Positions 53,344-64,000 of a stretch of 64,000 nucleotides of DNA are shown in pieces. The DNA lies in contig JAQGDQ010000332.1 of the NCBI GenBank assembly GCA_030141605.1, positions 1-64,000 of the forward strand, read 5' to 3'. Below the pieces are notes generated by a model. That model did not search any database and had not been told where the DNA came from. It saw only the letters and a list, made by a program, of their open reading frames with translations. Each line of letters opens with the position of its first letter. The stretch's first letter is position 1. This stretch comes from Tubiluchus corallicola. Its lineage: Eukaryota; Priapulida; Priapulimorpha; Priapulimorphida; Tubiluchidae. The translations under genes and the position numbers were made by a program.

Positions 53344-55362
53344 CTAACGACCATAACTTTGATTTTGCTGACGGCCATAACCTTGCTGTTGTTGCCTTTG
53401 CACTTGCTGTCCGTACCCTGTACTAGTTGAAGGAACCTGGCTTTGAGGACCTGAATGAACGGGAAGAGACTCTAGTTTTACAGCTTCGAACTGTATATTA
53501 GGATTCCTCTGAAACCCATAAGCTGCACCTTGTTTGGTGCTTCCCTCTCCGGACGCCCATTGTTGGTACTGTTGTGTTGCATCTTGACTAGCTTCTCTGT
53601 TGGCAGATAATTGTATTCCAGCTTCCCCTGAGCCGCTTCCCACTTTTTCAGAGCTGCTAGACTCGTACTGGCGTGCGTAACCAGATTTGTACCGCCTTCC
53701 TATGATGACCTGTTGTGGTTGACCTTTATTGCGAGCTTCCTGTGGTGCTAAAGCTTCTGCAGCCCTTCTCGCTTGTTCAAAATCAAACATTTCCACATCT
53801 GCGTAATCGCCGCCAAAGTTATCAAAACCATACGACTGTGTATCGATATCACCAAAATTCATGACGTTAAAGTCGCCTCCACTAAAGGAACCAACAGGAC
53901 TACCCGCAAAGCTATTTTGACCTCTGCTAGTTGATGCGAGAGACTGAGAGAAGCTAGACGGGCGTGACGCTCCTATCTGATGTAAACTTGATTGTCTCGA
54001 CGCAATCCTAGTCTGCTGACCATAACCTTGCTGTTGCTGCTGTTGGCCATATCCTTGAGGCTGTTGAAGCTGGTGTCTCTGTTGTTGCTGAGGTTGACCA
54101 TAGCCTTGTTGTTGCCGTTGTTGTTGACCATATCCACCCTGTTCCTGTGATTGCTGTTGGCTATACCCTTGTTGTTGTGGCTGTTGCCGCCTGCCATATC
54201 CTTTTTGTTGCTGCTGCTGTTGTTGGCCATATCCTTGTTGTTGTTGTTGTTGACCATATCCACGCTGTTGCTGTGATGGCTGTCGGCTATACCCTTGTTG
54301 CTGTTGCTGTTGCTGTTGCTGGTTGTCATATCCTTGTTGTTGCTGCCTACCATATCCTTGCTGTTGCTGCCTGCCATATCCTTGCTGTTGCTGGGGCTGC
54401 TGTTGGCCATATCCTTGCTGTTGTTGTGGCTGCTGTTGGCCATATCCTTGCTGTTGTTGTGGCTGCTGTTGGCCATATCCTTGCTGTTGCTGCGGCTGCT
54501 GTTGGCCATATCCTTGCTGTTGCTGTGGCTGCTGTTGGCCATATCCTTGCTGTTGCTGCGGCTGCTGTTGGTCATATCCTTGCTGTTGCTGTGATTGGGA
54601 AGACACTTGATGTAAACTTTCAATTGGGATGATTTGCTGAAACATCTGAGGCTGCCCTGACACTTGATAGGATGAGGATTGTGCTTGCATTCGTGGATGC
54701 ATCTGAATACTAGGGAAGAACTGATCAGAAACAACACCTCGACCATAACCTCTTTTGCCACTGGTTGTTTTAGCTACTGTCTCAAGCCTAAATTTTTGAC
54801 TTTGTGGTTGTTGTTGACCATACCCTTGCTGTTGCTGTGGTTTATGTGTTTGTTGTTGTTGTTGTTGTTGTTGACCATATCCTTGTTGACGTTGTTGTTG
54901 TTGACCATATCCTTGTTGACGTTGTTGTTGTTGACCATATCCTTGCTGCTGCTGTTGTTGTTGACTACCATACCCTTGCTGTTGTTGGGGCTTATGTCTC
55001 TGTGGTTGTTGTTGACCATATCCTTGCTGCTGCTGTTGTTGTTGACTACCATACCCTTGCTGTTGTTGGGGCTTATGTCTCTGTGGTTGTTGTTGACCAT
55101 ATCCTTGTGGCTGCTGTTGCTGTTGACTACCATACCCTTCCTGTTGCTGAAACTGATGCCTCTGTTGTTGCTGTTCACCATATCCTTGTTGTGTTTGTTG
55201 TTGACGTTTCTGACCAAGTCCATGTTGTTGAACTGGTTGCTGATGTTGCAGTTGCTGCTGTTGGCCATACCCTTGTTGTTGTTGTCGCCGCACTTGTGCA
55301 AAGCCCATGCAAAGAACATGTGTTACACACGATAGCACGAAAAGTCCTTTTACAATCTCCAT
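53344..55362 (-). CDS. secreted Gln/Tyr/Gly-repeat protein, single exon (672 aa)
   Basis: One uninterrupted frame from ATG 55362 to TAG 53344. Residues 1-22 are a signal peptide (VLCMGFA before a likely cut at QVRRQQ). The mature chain is dominated by QQGYGQQQ repeats with some GYGS, HKP and PQR variants. Seven copies of an 11-residue unit (PQQQQGYGQQQ) are encoded by a 33-bp array. Two less repetitive parts stand out: a segment around residues 195-260 with KRGYGRGVVSDQFFP, and the last 200 residues with a Ser-rich stretch, an acidic Gly/Phe/Asp patch (FGDIDTQSYGFDNFGGD) and an AARAAEAL-like helix. The only Cys residues are in the signal peptide. It resembles no enzyme. A structural, adhesive or matrix role is inference from composition. 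A splice-acceptor-like TTATTATAG lies 9 bases before the ATG. Confidence 0.85.
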   Translation of the reverse strand: MEIVKGLFVLSCVTHVLCMGFAQVRRQQQQGYGQQQQLQHQQPVQQHGLGQKRQQQTQQGYGEQQQQRHQFQQQEGYGSQQQQQPQGYGQQQPQRHKPQQQQGYGSQQQQQQQGYGQQQPQRHKPQQQQGYGSQQQQQQQGYGQQQQRQQGYGQQQQRQQGYGQQQQQQQQTHKPQQQQGYGQQQPQSQKFRLETVAKTTSGKRGYGRGVVSDQFFPSIQMHPRMQAQSSSYQVSGQPQMFQQIIPIESLHQVSSQSQQQQGYDQQQPQQQQGYGQQQPQQQQGYGQQQPQQQQGYGQQQPQQQQGYGQQQPQQQQGYGQQQPQQQQGYGRQQQQGYGRQQQQGYDNQQQQQQQQQGYSRQPSQQQRGYGQQQQQQGYGQQQQQQQKGYGRRQQPQQQGYSQQQSQEQGGYGQQQRQQQGYGQPQQQQRHQLQQPQGYGQQQQQQGYGQQTRIASRQSSLHQIGASRPSSFSQSLASTSRGQNSFAGSPVGSFSGGDFNVMNFGDIDTQSYGFDNFGGDYADVEMFDFEQARRAAEALAPQEARNKGQPQQVIIGRRYKSGYARQYESSSSEKVGSGSGEAGIQLSANREASQDATQQYQQWASGEGSTKQGAAYGFQRNPNIQFEAVKLESLPVHSGPQSQVPSTSTGYGQQVQRQQQQGYGRQQNQSYGR
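54360..54595. repeat. 33-bp coding minisatellite in the Gln-rich gene
   Basis: The plus-strand word CATATCC recurs exactly every 33 bases (54408, 54441, 54474, 54507, 54540, 54573 and just before). Units differ mainly at third codon positions (TGTTGTGG versus TGCTGCGG). Confidence 0.92.
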
Positions 55363-57004
55363 AGTGGGTCCCTATAATAATGTTTCAAATTAAACATTTG
55401 TATTTCGCTTTCACAGAAAGGCCATAAACGTACTCCCTAGGTCCTTACTAGAAAGTCGCCATTGCATTCGATGCCACTAGTGTTTTAGTACATCTTTAGA
55501 TTAACTGATTTTGCAAAAACGCCGAATTAATGTCTGATTGATGTCGAATGCAAGTGTAATTTTTCAACGCCTAACGTAAAATCTCTTTCTGATTGACATC
55601 AGACCAGCAGAGTCTGGTAGTTAAGCTTATGAAAAGCTGTTAAAACTACTAAACAGATATTTTTTAATTTTTGGTAGTCTATATAGGCTTCACATTATAA
55701 GGTTAAAAAGTGTGCCAGCTTTTAACAAATATTAAAAAATAAAACATCTATATTATGGAGCTAGTCAGGGGCAACTACACGGAAATCAACAAAGATAAAT
55801 CGAGTCCTTTCTAAACTCAAAACAACCCGCGAAACAAAACCGAAAATAGTTTCAAATGTGAAAAACGATGTAGAGTAAGCAGAGGTTCATTTTCTGCTAC
55901 CGTCTAGCTAAAATTCAGAGCTACAAATTCAAAGTTGTGGGTCTAATCCTTTTATATGGCAACTTTATATGGCAATTTTCCAGATCATCTGAGCACGTTC
56001 GAGGAGATCGGGATATAAACGTCGCCGAATTGTTTTTTCAAATCAATTAATACACACAAAAAAGTTCAAATGCACCCGATTTTGCTTATTTTTGCACATT
56101 ACAATTATTTTCCTTGTAATTCCGTATTTCAAATGCGCAAGGTAAGTTTTTGCTTTCACTACCAAATCAAATTAGCAATCAAACTGTTATCTTTTCGTGC
56201 TTTTCGCGCTACTATTGATGATAACTTCGTAGTAGTTAAAAGATAATATCACGAGTGCAACAACACCACAATAGTAAAAGTCCATACAAATAGTGCCGGT
56301 AATCCGTCAGTAAGAAAACTTTCAGTTGCACATATACATAAAATTATTTTTTGCACGGATTCACCGTTCATTTCATTACTGCTGCTTTTAGCACCACACT
56401 CCTCTTAAATGTTACAACAAAACGTCAAGTTTATTCTTAATTCTGACACAACTTCGAGTAAAATGATAATCTGGCAGCTATAACTAACATCAAATCAGCC
56501 AAACAATCCCTTTGCGTTTTATATTTTCTATTGCAAAGAGCTGCATGCTTAATCACTTGTAGTATGTAAACTTGCACACCTGACCCACCTATCATAGATA
56601 ATATTCCAACAGTATCTAAACTACAAAGTACTAAACCCCGCCATAGTTACGCGTTTGCGTTTTATACAAGGGCTTTCAAGCTCGTGACCTAAAACTTTCT
56701 CCGATGTATGACTAAGAGCATCTTCTCCGTTCCGCTTACATCTCCTGGAGAGTGAAACAGAGAATGCTGCGCTCAATTGCAAATTGCAGAGCTTAATTGC
56801 AAAACGGAGATGTTAATAAAAATTTATTGAAAACGAATTTTATCATGGCTAGTAGTAATAAAGGTGAAATATCAAGGCTCAAGCTGAAAAAACGAAATAC
56901 AAAACCTTCACCTTTTTAAGCAAAGCCCTCAAATACAAAATTCATCTAGACTGTAATATGTTTTACTACATGATTAGTTGATTATAAGTCATCATTTTTG
57001 TTAC

Positions 57005-57067
57005 TGCTGTCATTATCATCGTCACCATCACTATCATCATCGTCATCGTCGTCTTCGTCATCATCAT
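57005..57067. repeat. (TCA/TCG)n trinucleotide repeat
   Basis: Imperfect TCATCG units such as TCATCGTCATCGTCG. Confidence 0.85.
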
Positions 57068-59984
57068 TATGAACAATCAACTTACATATTTGAGAAACGA
57101 AAACTGGCCTTTTTCGATTGATCAACGATCAGTAATTAGCAATCAAACAAAAGCTTCAAAATCCGAAGATTATCCAAAAATTGGAAAAAGCCGCACATTT
57201 CAATTTACAACTGCGGAATAAAGTCAAAGTGGCCTACTATGAGCCAGACTAGTTAAAATGTTTTATAATTTAAGTTTACTGCATAGCTTCGAACATTCTG
57301 CTTGCGAAAATGCTAGGAACAATTTTTAGAAGGAACTTGACATATTACAATGCTAATTTGTTGGTTTTAATTTGGCATTTGATTTGAACTCTTTAAAGTG
57401 CTTACCCTAGCCGTAACCATAACCGCTTAATTTAAACTGACTTGCTAAATTACTTAACGTCTAACCAGTGTTATATTTCAGTAAGATATTTATACTTAAA
57501 TTGCCTATTTAACATATGGAGACTCGAGATGTATTAAAATTTATACTTTTCCTAAAATGCAATGGCGAAATGGAATTTGAAAAGACACAGTACTCCAGAG
57601 AGATCAATTGTCTTAAACGAAGACAAAATTTTCTGATGTCAGCATACCTTCATAGGAGCGTTATCTGCAACAAGTTATCGTTTTTCGCTACACGAATTAC
57701 TTGCTTCTCATTCTTAAATTACCGATTTCAATTACCCGCTTCTTAAGTTTCTTAGAAATAGCCAAGACAATTGTACGCATAAGAGGGAGTAGGTGGAGAA
57801 CAAAAATATTATATTCATTCTTTTACATAAATTTAAGACTTCAGTGCGTACTTTATCTGATGTAATTCTTGCTTGCTGGACATTTTGCATCGGTTTATAA
57901 ACCTATTGTAGTCTACAATAATCCTCAGGTCACTGGCTAGAGTCGGGTAAGAGCTCTTCTCCTATTTATCTTTTCTTGGTGGTTTAAAGAAATTGGACGA
58001 GCATATACTATACACTGTGGACTATGCAGCATTATGAGATGTCGCAACTTGTGGCTATTACAATCATGCGGAAAACCTAAACTTCACGCAGACTCGTACA
58101 ACATTTCATCCGCTGCATTGTCAATAGGCTGAAAACACATTTTCTACATGAAGTCCTTGTTGTATTCGGGTTTTATGACAATAGGACAATGTTTTCAAGG
58201 TTTCCAATGTTATTCATAATTTACACAAAAGATTAGAACCATTGGACAAAACCACTTGTAGTGCTGGTATAATTATACTGTCAATTAACTGATCACGTTC
58301 CAAACGCAATTCAAGAAACACATAAAACTATATGTGAAAAGTAAGGAAAACTAATATCGGCAAGTTAGAAAATGAATTACTGATAGCTAAAGATATTGGA
58401 AAGTAATAAAAAAGACCTCAACAGGTCATCAGAATAACACTCATCAGAATAAGTGTTAAAAACGTGTTGAACTTGCACGCCTGTGAAAATTAAACGTTCC
58501 TATACCCAAACATGCTTGTTTCACAGTAAAAGCAAGTCATTTCAAAATTATGATATTTATACAATCTTTAAATATGGGTTTAACAATTTTGTAGTCTGTT
58601 TTTACGCCACTGTGATATATGAGTTGCCAATTTTCCACACCAAAGATAACACGTAGTTTCAGCGAAGTTTGATCACAAAAAGCTGCAAAAATATTTGGGT
58701 AATTGTAAAATTACAAAAATTGCTAAAATTGCGGAATTAAGAAACACGTTGTAATTTCAAAGACCGCACAGTGGTAGAAAGTTTTCATCCCGGAGACATT
58801 CATTTTTTCCTATCATTTCTATTTCTCTTCCACTTGTTTTACAGAATCATGATAAATAAATCAAAATTGTAAAATGTACGATCGCAGCATTACATTTATA
58901 TATAAGCGACCAGTGCTTTGTTTTTCAAAAGTAAGCTCATATAGTTGCTGTACGATGATTTACACATTCAAATGATTTTGCTCTTGCTCCGAACGCGAAG
59001 CAGTTTCCGTCAAAACTTTTTCTATGGGCAAAATCTCTCCTGTTATTAGCAAATTTCACTTGAGATGGACGATGAGCAAACACGGTATCACTTTCATACT
59101 GTTTGCATCCACGCTTCGCCTTTGTTCGACCCGGAATCCGGGTCAGACGCTGTTTGGGAGAAAGTGAAATTAGAAGAATTCTCATTGAAAAGGATGATTA
59201 TCTACTACGGCTTTTGTTGCATACTGTTCCGCTAAACTTTACACGTTGTATGCTTCCTGGCCCAAAACAACAAGGTTGAAACTGATGCGTGGCCGATTAT
59301 GCCCTATTTAATCAAAGTGTTAACTGGCGTTTAGAATTATCGATAGTACATCGATAAGCTCGGTGTCTATAACGCATTTAGATAACACTCCCAAAAGTGC
59401 CCTTAAGTAATAACTAATGTGTCTGAAGCGTCGCTTCCGATTACAATACAGCGCTTTAAGGTGCCATTTAAATACAGTAATACGAATTTAGCATCATTAA
59501 CAGGAAAACTGCAACTTCTGTGTAACTATCCAATAACTAAAGTATTGTGGAATTATAAATTTGACATTCCTTCAAAATTAGTATTTTTGTGAGCGCCCTA
59601 GCTTTTAGTAAATTAAAAAAGTAAATGAAATAAAAGAAATATACCATTGCTACAAAAATGGAAAAACCTGGGACATTATTGTAAATGGTAGTGCGTATTT
59701 GCCGCCCTTAATTTAATCCAAATAGCTGCCAACCGATCTATCAAAACTCACAAGTTACTCCACACTAAATTTAATACCTTAAAAAACAATCTAATTAGTT
59801 AGCGATTTCTCTATCCTGGGCAAATTAACTAGAAAATATTACTTTGGTTGGTGAATTTATTATTGTACGTGTATTCGGATTTTGTTTCAGTTATACGACA
59901 CTGCTACGTTTGGGCGTATAATCTTTTTTTCATCCTAACAATAGTCTGCCCATTAAAACAATTAATAAAAAATTCAACGAACAA

Positions 59985-60360
59985 AACAGATGAAATAATA
60001 CGCAAGCAAACAACCTAGCAAGCAAATGAACAAGCACACGAACAAAGAGCGAATGAACGAATAAATTAAAAACGGCTGAATAGACAAACAAATAAGTGAA
60101 TGAGCAAACTGATGAATAGGAAAAAGGGAAGAAAACAAGTAACAAAATAGAAAGAAAGGGAAGACAAAGAAAGGGGAAGAAAGAAAGGAAGGTAGGAGGT
60201 AAAAAAGGAAAAAGAAGCAAGCAAACAAACAAATAAAGAATGAATGAATGAATGAATGAAACAAAGAAAGAAAGAAAGAAAGACTGAAAGAAGAAGGAGA
60301 CGCAGACCATGACAAATAAGAAGAAGAGGAAAGAACAAACAAACGAGAAAAGAAAGAGCC
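59985..60360. repeat. purine-rich low-complexity tract
   Basis: About 370 bases of A/G-rich plus strand made of GAAT, GAAAG, AACAAGC and AAACAAAC short repeats, including (GAAT)n at 60237-60258 and (GAAA)n at 60265-60281. Three long Phe/Ser/Leu frames on the minus strand are artefacts of this composition. Confidence 0.8.
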
Positions 60361-63300
60361 AAGTTTGCACTGCTTAGAATATAAATATGGTCTGTGAGAT
60401 TTAAGAAAGCTTGGTTTAATAACTTAGTCAGTAGTTTTTGCGTGTTATCAACGCGAACATCTTTCCTTACTGTCCTTATCTTTGTTCCCATTTCGTTTCA
60501 AATTCTTTAGGATTGTGAATTTCACCGAATGACCTATCTTCGTTTCTGTGCTCTGCTCCATAGATTCATTCCCCAAATGCTAATACCACAAATGCCAAAA
60601 TAACAGCAGAATTTTTGCGTTGATTGTACGCTAAATATGGACCACAGTTAGGGCAGAGAAAAAAGCATTTTCTACAGAAAAGTCGAAAGACGTTTTGACA
60701 GCTGTAAAACTCCGTTTTTATGGTATAAACATTTATTTTGAAAGATACACATTCTCTTATAGCTTTATAATTATTAGTGTCATTGACGCGTTTTTCTTAC
60801 AAATCCTGTAAATGCGTAAATCAACGTCATTCAAAAGCCGCTAATCGATGGACGTGAATCCATCTGCTCTGTCTGCGAATGTGCAATGCGCAGTATGGCC
60901 TACATCTGTGTTTCGTGTTCAGTACGTGACGTCAGTAACTTAATGCATATTTAGTAAATGCATTCATATTTATCAGGACTCAGACCTGTTACGGTGTGCC
61001 GTTGATCCTTTATTACCCGACCCAAAAAACTTTACAGCTTTTAAATATATCGTATATGTACTAGATATAAACTGCATTTGTGTTTCGAGTAGTAAAGTTG
61101 TATTATAGCTTTGTTTATTATGAAGATATTTTGACAAGAATAAATTTATTTTTACAGATTTGATATGGGCTTGAAACTAGCGTAACAACAGTTTTCTCGT
61201 TTTTACGAGAAACAGTTTGTTGTCAAAATAATAAGTCAAAATGTTAAAGTTTCCAGCAATTGTAGGCTCTCCTTTTCAGATAAGTATAGCTGTTTCTACT
61301 TAAAAACATGCACATAATTTTTCGTTCTGTATTTGATTTCTTTTAATTTTTTTACTTGTAAGCTTATTTTAATATTCTAGCTTGACAGATAGAAAGTGCA
61401 GGCCATTTAAAAAGGTTTATAAAATAAAAAGAATAATTAAAAGTAGAACTCTTAAATCTTATGACTTATTTCTTTTATCATGCATTCGCCCTATGATGCT
61501 TGCACTAAAAATTTTACCTTTTATTTGAAAAATGACTTGAAATGTTTACTACCACTAACTGAAGTTTTTGACTCAAACTTTATGACAATGCAGTTTAAAT
61601 ATGTTTCTGAATAAATGTTATTTGCCAAACCTGATAGACAAAAAAGTATAGTTGCGATTTGCCATTAATGGTGTAATTTTGCGTTGCTTGACAAATAAAG
61701 GAAAAATTTAACCAGTACCATGTTTAAGGCATTTTTTCCGAAAGCTTAACCAAGGTACCCCAATCCTATTTTTACGGGGGTGTGTGTTTTAAGGGGCAAG
61801 CAGGGTGCTATACCCATTCCAAACTTCCAACCCAGCCCAGACATTAAATGATATGTTGGTGAAGTTGGTGGGGATATAATCGAAACCTCTGGGCGAATGT
61901 GCTTCAGGGTGTGTGATCGGTTTGAGTTGCATTTCCGCTGGCATTAATTTCGTTACGTCTTCTGCAAAATGTCCCTAGTAAAGAAACATTGCAGCCAACT
62001 TCATAATAGATTAACTTACCGGTGTGTTTCGTTTTCTTTTTAAATTAATAAACTGTATACATTTCTTTCGAAAAAGCGTGTCGAAGTTTTGTGTGATTTA
62101 AAAAACTCATGTTATCACGTAACTGATCAGCATGCACCTCGCATGGCGCTTTTCAAGTCGAGTTACTGAAATAATCGATTTCTCGCGAAATAGTTATAAA
62201 TGGTATGCCACGAATTAAGTCTTTTCCACTTATTTTTGTAGGTCGCGTCAGTTTTAGTAATTATTAGTTTTCTTGGACATTCAAGTCAATACGCGGCTTT
62301 AAAGCACTGTAATATACAGTAACTACAAACCATTTCATAAGCAAATAATGTTTTACAAATGTTTTTGTAAATAATATATTATGAAATGAGTAATTCTTAA
62401 AAGATATATTACATTAATACCAGAAGTCTGCAATTATGCCAACAGTGGCCAGTCGTTGCATTCTACGCCCCCCCCCCAGCAAGCGCTGATTTAAACTCTC
62501 CCATTGACTCAAATTTCAAACGTCTCCTCTATTTATGACGTATAGACCTTTCTATAATCTGTTGCATAGTTATTGTTATTTTATTTTTCTATAATAGTTG
62601 ATCTTATATTGCTTGCTCTAATAATTGTACCAAGCTCAAACAAACTTTCCTTTTCGTACATTCATGTGTTCTTTATACGTGCGCGAGTTTTTGTTTGCAC
62701 AACTTATTAAGAGTTTTAGCTGTAGGGTTAAATGAATGGGCTGTTATGGCGTATTTGTGTCATAATTTATGCCATTTATCCGTTTACAATGCAGACAATG
62801 GTGATAAGGACGGATAATTTGCCTATACAGAAACATTCAAGAAAGAAGCCTGCAAGTGCCTTAGCGATTATATTATTTTTTGCTTCGGATAGTTATAATT
62901 GTGTAATGTAAGCGTTTATACGGTTTATCGCTTCTGCTGAGCGAGATGACAATCTGCTAGTCTCAGTTGTTTTTTCCTTGTTTTTCACTGCTGAATTGTT
63001 TAATTTACGGTCACTATTCTTGTCATTACGAATTAATTTGTGTTGTGACAACACACCATCTTTAAAATTTTTAAATTAATAGTTGAAATTGTCAAATATG
63101 TGTAACACGTGTACTGTTTGTCATTTCTGACTGACCTGCTCTGCCACTATGTATGACCTTTAATGGTCAACGGTTACAAGCTGATCGGTTACAAAACACC
63201 CAGCTTTCAAGCTTGACCGTTGTTCCAAGTCTCATCAGTTTACACAGATCTGGTTCAACGTATTATTGGAACTTGGTATATACCCGTGGTTATTTCCCTA

Positions 63301-64000
63301 TTTCTATAGCAGAAGTACTGCTTGCTCCATTTTTGGTCGTTCTAGTCATCCCACTTCGTTAAATTTTTCCACTAATTACGCCGCATTTAAAATAATTAAG
63401 AGAAAAAGTTAGGCTAGGGTAGGTTAAGAAGAAAGGCTAAGTACTTCGGTCGTAGTTGCCATACTATGTATATTTCAATGTTTGTTCAAGGCATTAGTTC
63501 AATAAGCTACTGAGTAGTTTGCGTTGGATCGCTCCAGAGTAGCGTCCACGAACCATCCTGAATGGCCAGATCTTGGTGCCATCACTTGTAGGACCCAAAT
63601 AATAAAATGCTCTCAGGAGTAAAATGTATTTGTCCAGTGGAAAACTGGCAAATCCCACCCGGGGCCCGATGTATTAACGACTTTACGAACGCATTTAATG
63701 AAATATCGCATGATATGAAATATTTATGAGTTAAGCGCAATTTCTAACAACCGTACATCTAAAATCAGATTTTCCGAACTTCACGCTTCAAACAACAGGT
63801 GGCGCTCCCCTGCCATAAATTTCCTGCATTATATAATCTGTCCCGACTTAATATTATGTCTTAAAACCTGCCGTAACACCATGATGCCAACAAGAGAAAA
63901 GATAAAGTTGGTGTTTCATCAGATTCGGGTTCCCAGTAAATAACAATGAATTATTGCATCAACGTGCTTGTAACACCAGAGTTGCAGCTTTAAAAAATCA

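Larger units (their letters stand above)
55375..64000. other. 8.6-kb region without a supportable gene
   Basis: AT-rich DNA with a TCA/TCG microsatellite (57005-57067), a plus-strand purine-rich tract (59985-60360) and scattered short open frames. Frames with true ATG at 57516-57746 (76 aa), 59185-58937 (82 aa, Arg/Lys-rich) and 63153-63362 (69 aa) have no domain that I recognise and no clear flanking exons. Distal exons or regulatory DNA of a gene to the right could lie here. Confidence 0.5.

Noticed and set aside
53973-55364. Several long frames rich in Asn/Ser/Lys/Met, Leu, Val/Ala or Cys overlapping the Gln-rich gene
   Set aside because: Other frames of the same CAG/CAA-rich repeat stay open by composition; only the 672-codon frame has an ATG with a signal peptide and covers the full length.
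59930-60491. Three overlapping hydrophobic Phe/Ser/Leu frames on the minus strand
   Set aside because: Produced by a purine-rich plus strand; several frames are open at once and no exon signals or domain are present.

Overview
This is a stretch of AT-rich animal nuclear DNA. It has multi-exon genes with GT-AG (and two likely GC-AG) introns, long dinucleotide microsatellites, small inverted-repeat transposons and tRNA-like SINE fragments. The gene families (CYP2-type P450, SLC6 monoamine transporter, SLC22 transporter, Ly6-type three-finger proteins) place it in the Metazoa. A strong 3' splice acceptor close to the start codon of several genes would fit spliced-leader trans-splicing, and a tunicate or other marine invertebrate is plausible. 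That assignment is inference; no sequence here fixes the species.

Layout. (1) 82-6139, minus strand: the first seven coding exons of a CYP2-like cytochrome P450; the heme-binding end lies off the left edge. A 424-bp hAT-type MITE with a perfect 8-bp target duplication sits in its sixth intron. (2) 11358-30859, minus strand: a complete 13-exon sodium-dependent monoamine transporter, most like the dopamine/noradrenaline branch of SLC6 (579 aa). Its 8.5-kb first intron holds, on the opposite strand, an uninterrupted short-chain dehydrogenase/reductase of the DHRS4 type (27423-28226). (3) 30.9-36.6 kb: intergenic DNA with a perfect 25-bp hairpin, a very long TG tract, a 600-bp foldback element and a tRNA-like SINE. 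(4) 36651-45038, plus strand: a complete 10-exon SLC22 organic-ion transporter (600 aa). (5) 46971-51912, minus strand: two tandem three-exon genes for small secreted or membrane-anchored Ly6-like proteins with identical intron phases. (6) 53344-55362, minus strand: a single-exon 672-aa secreted protein made largely of Gln/Tyr/Gly repeats. (7) 55.4-64 kb: no gene that I can support.

The genes do not form a pathway or operon. The P450, the reductase and the two solute carriers act broadly in handling of small organic molecules, but their proximity looks incidental. The least explained items are the Gln/Tyr/Gly-repeat secreted protein, the Ly6 pair, the two genes whose mini-uORF stop codon overlaps the main ATG, and the perfect hairpin beside the TG tract. 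Exon models were built by hand from splice sites, reading phase and family similarity; all phases are consistent, but no transcript data were available.
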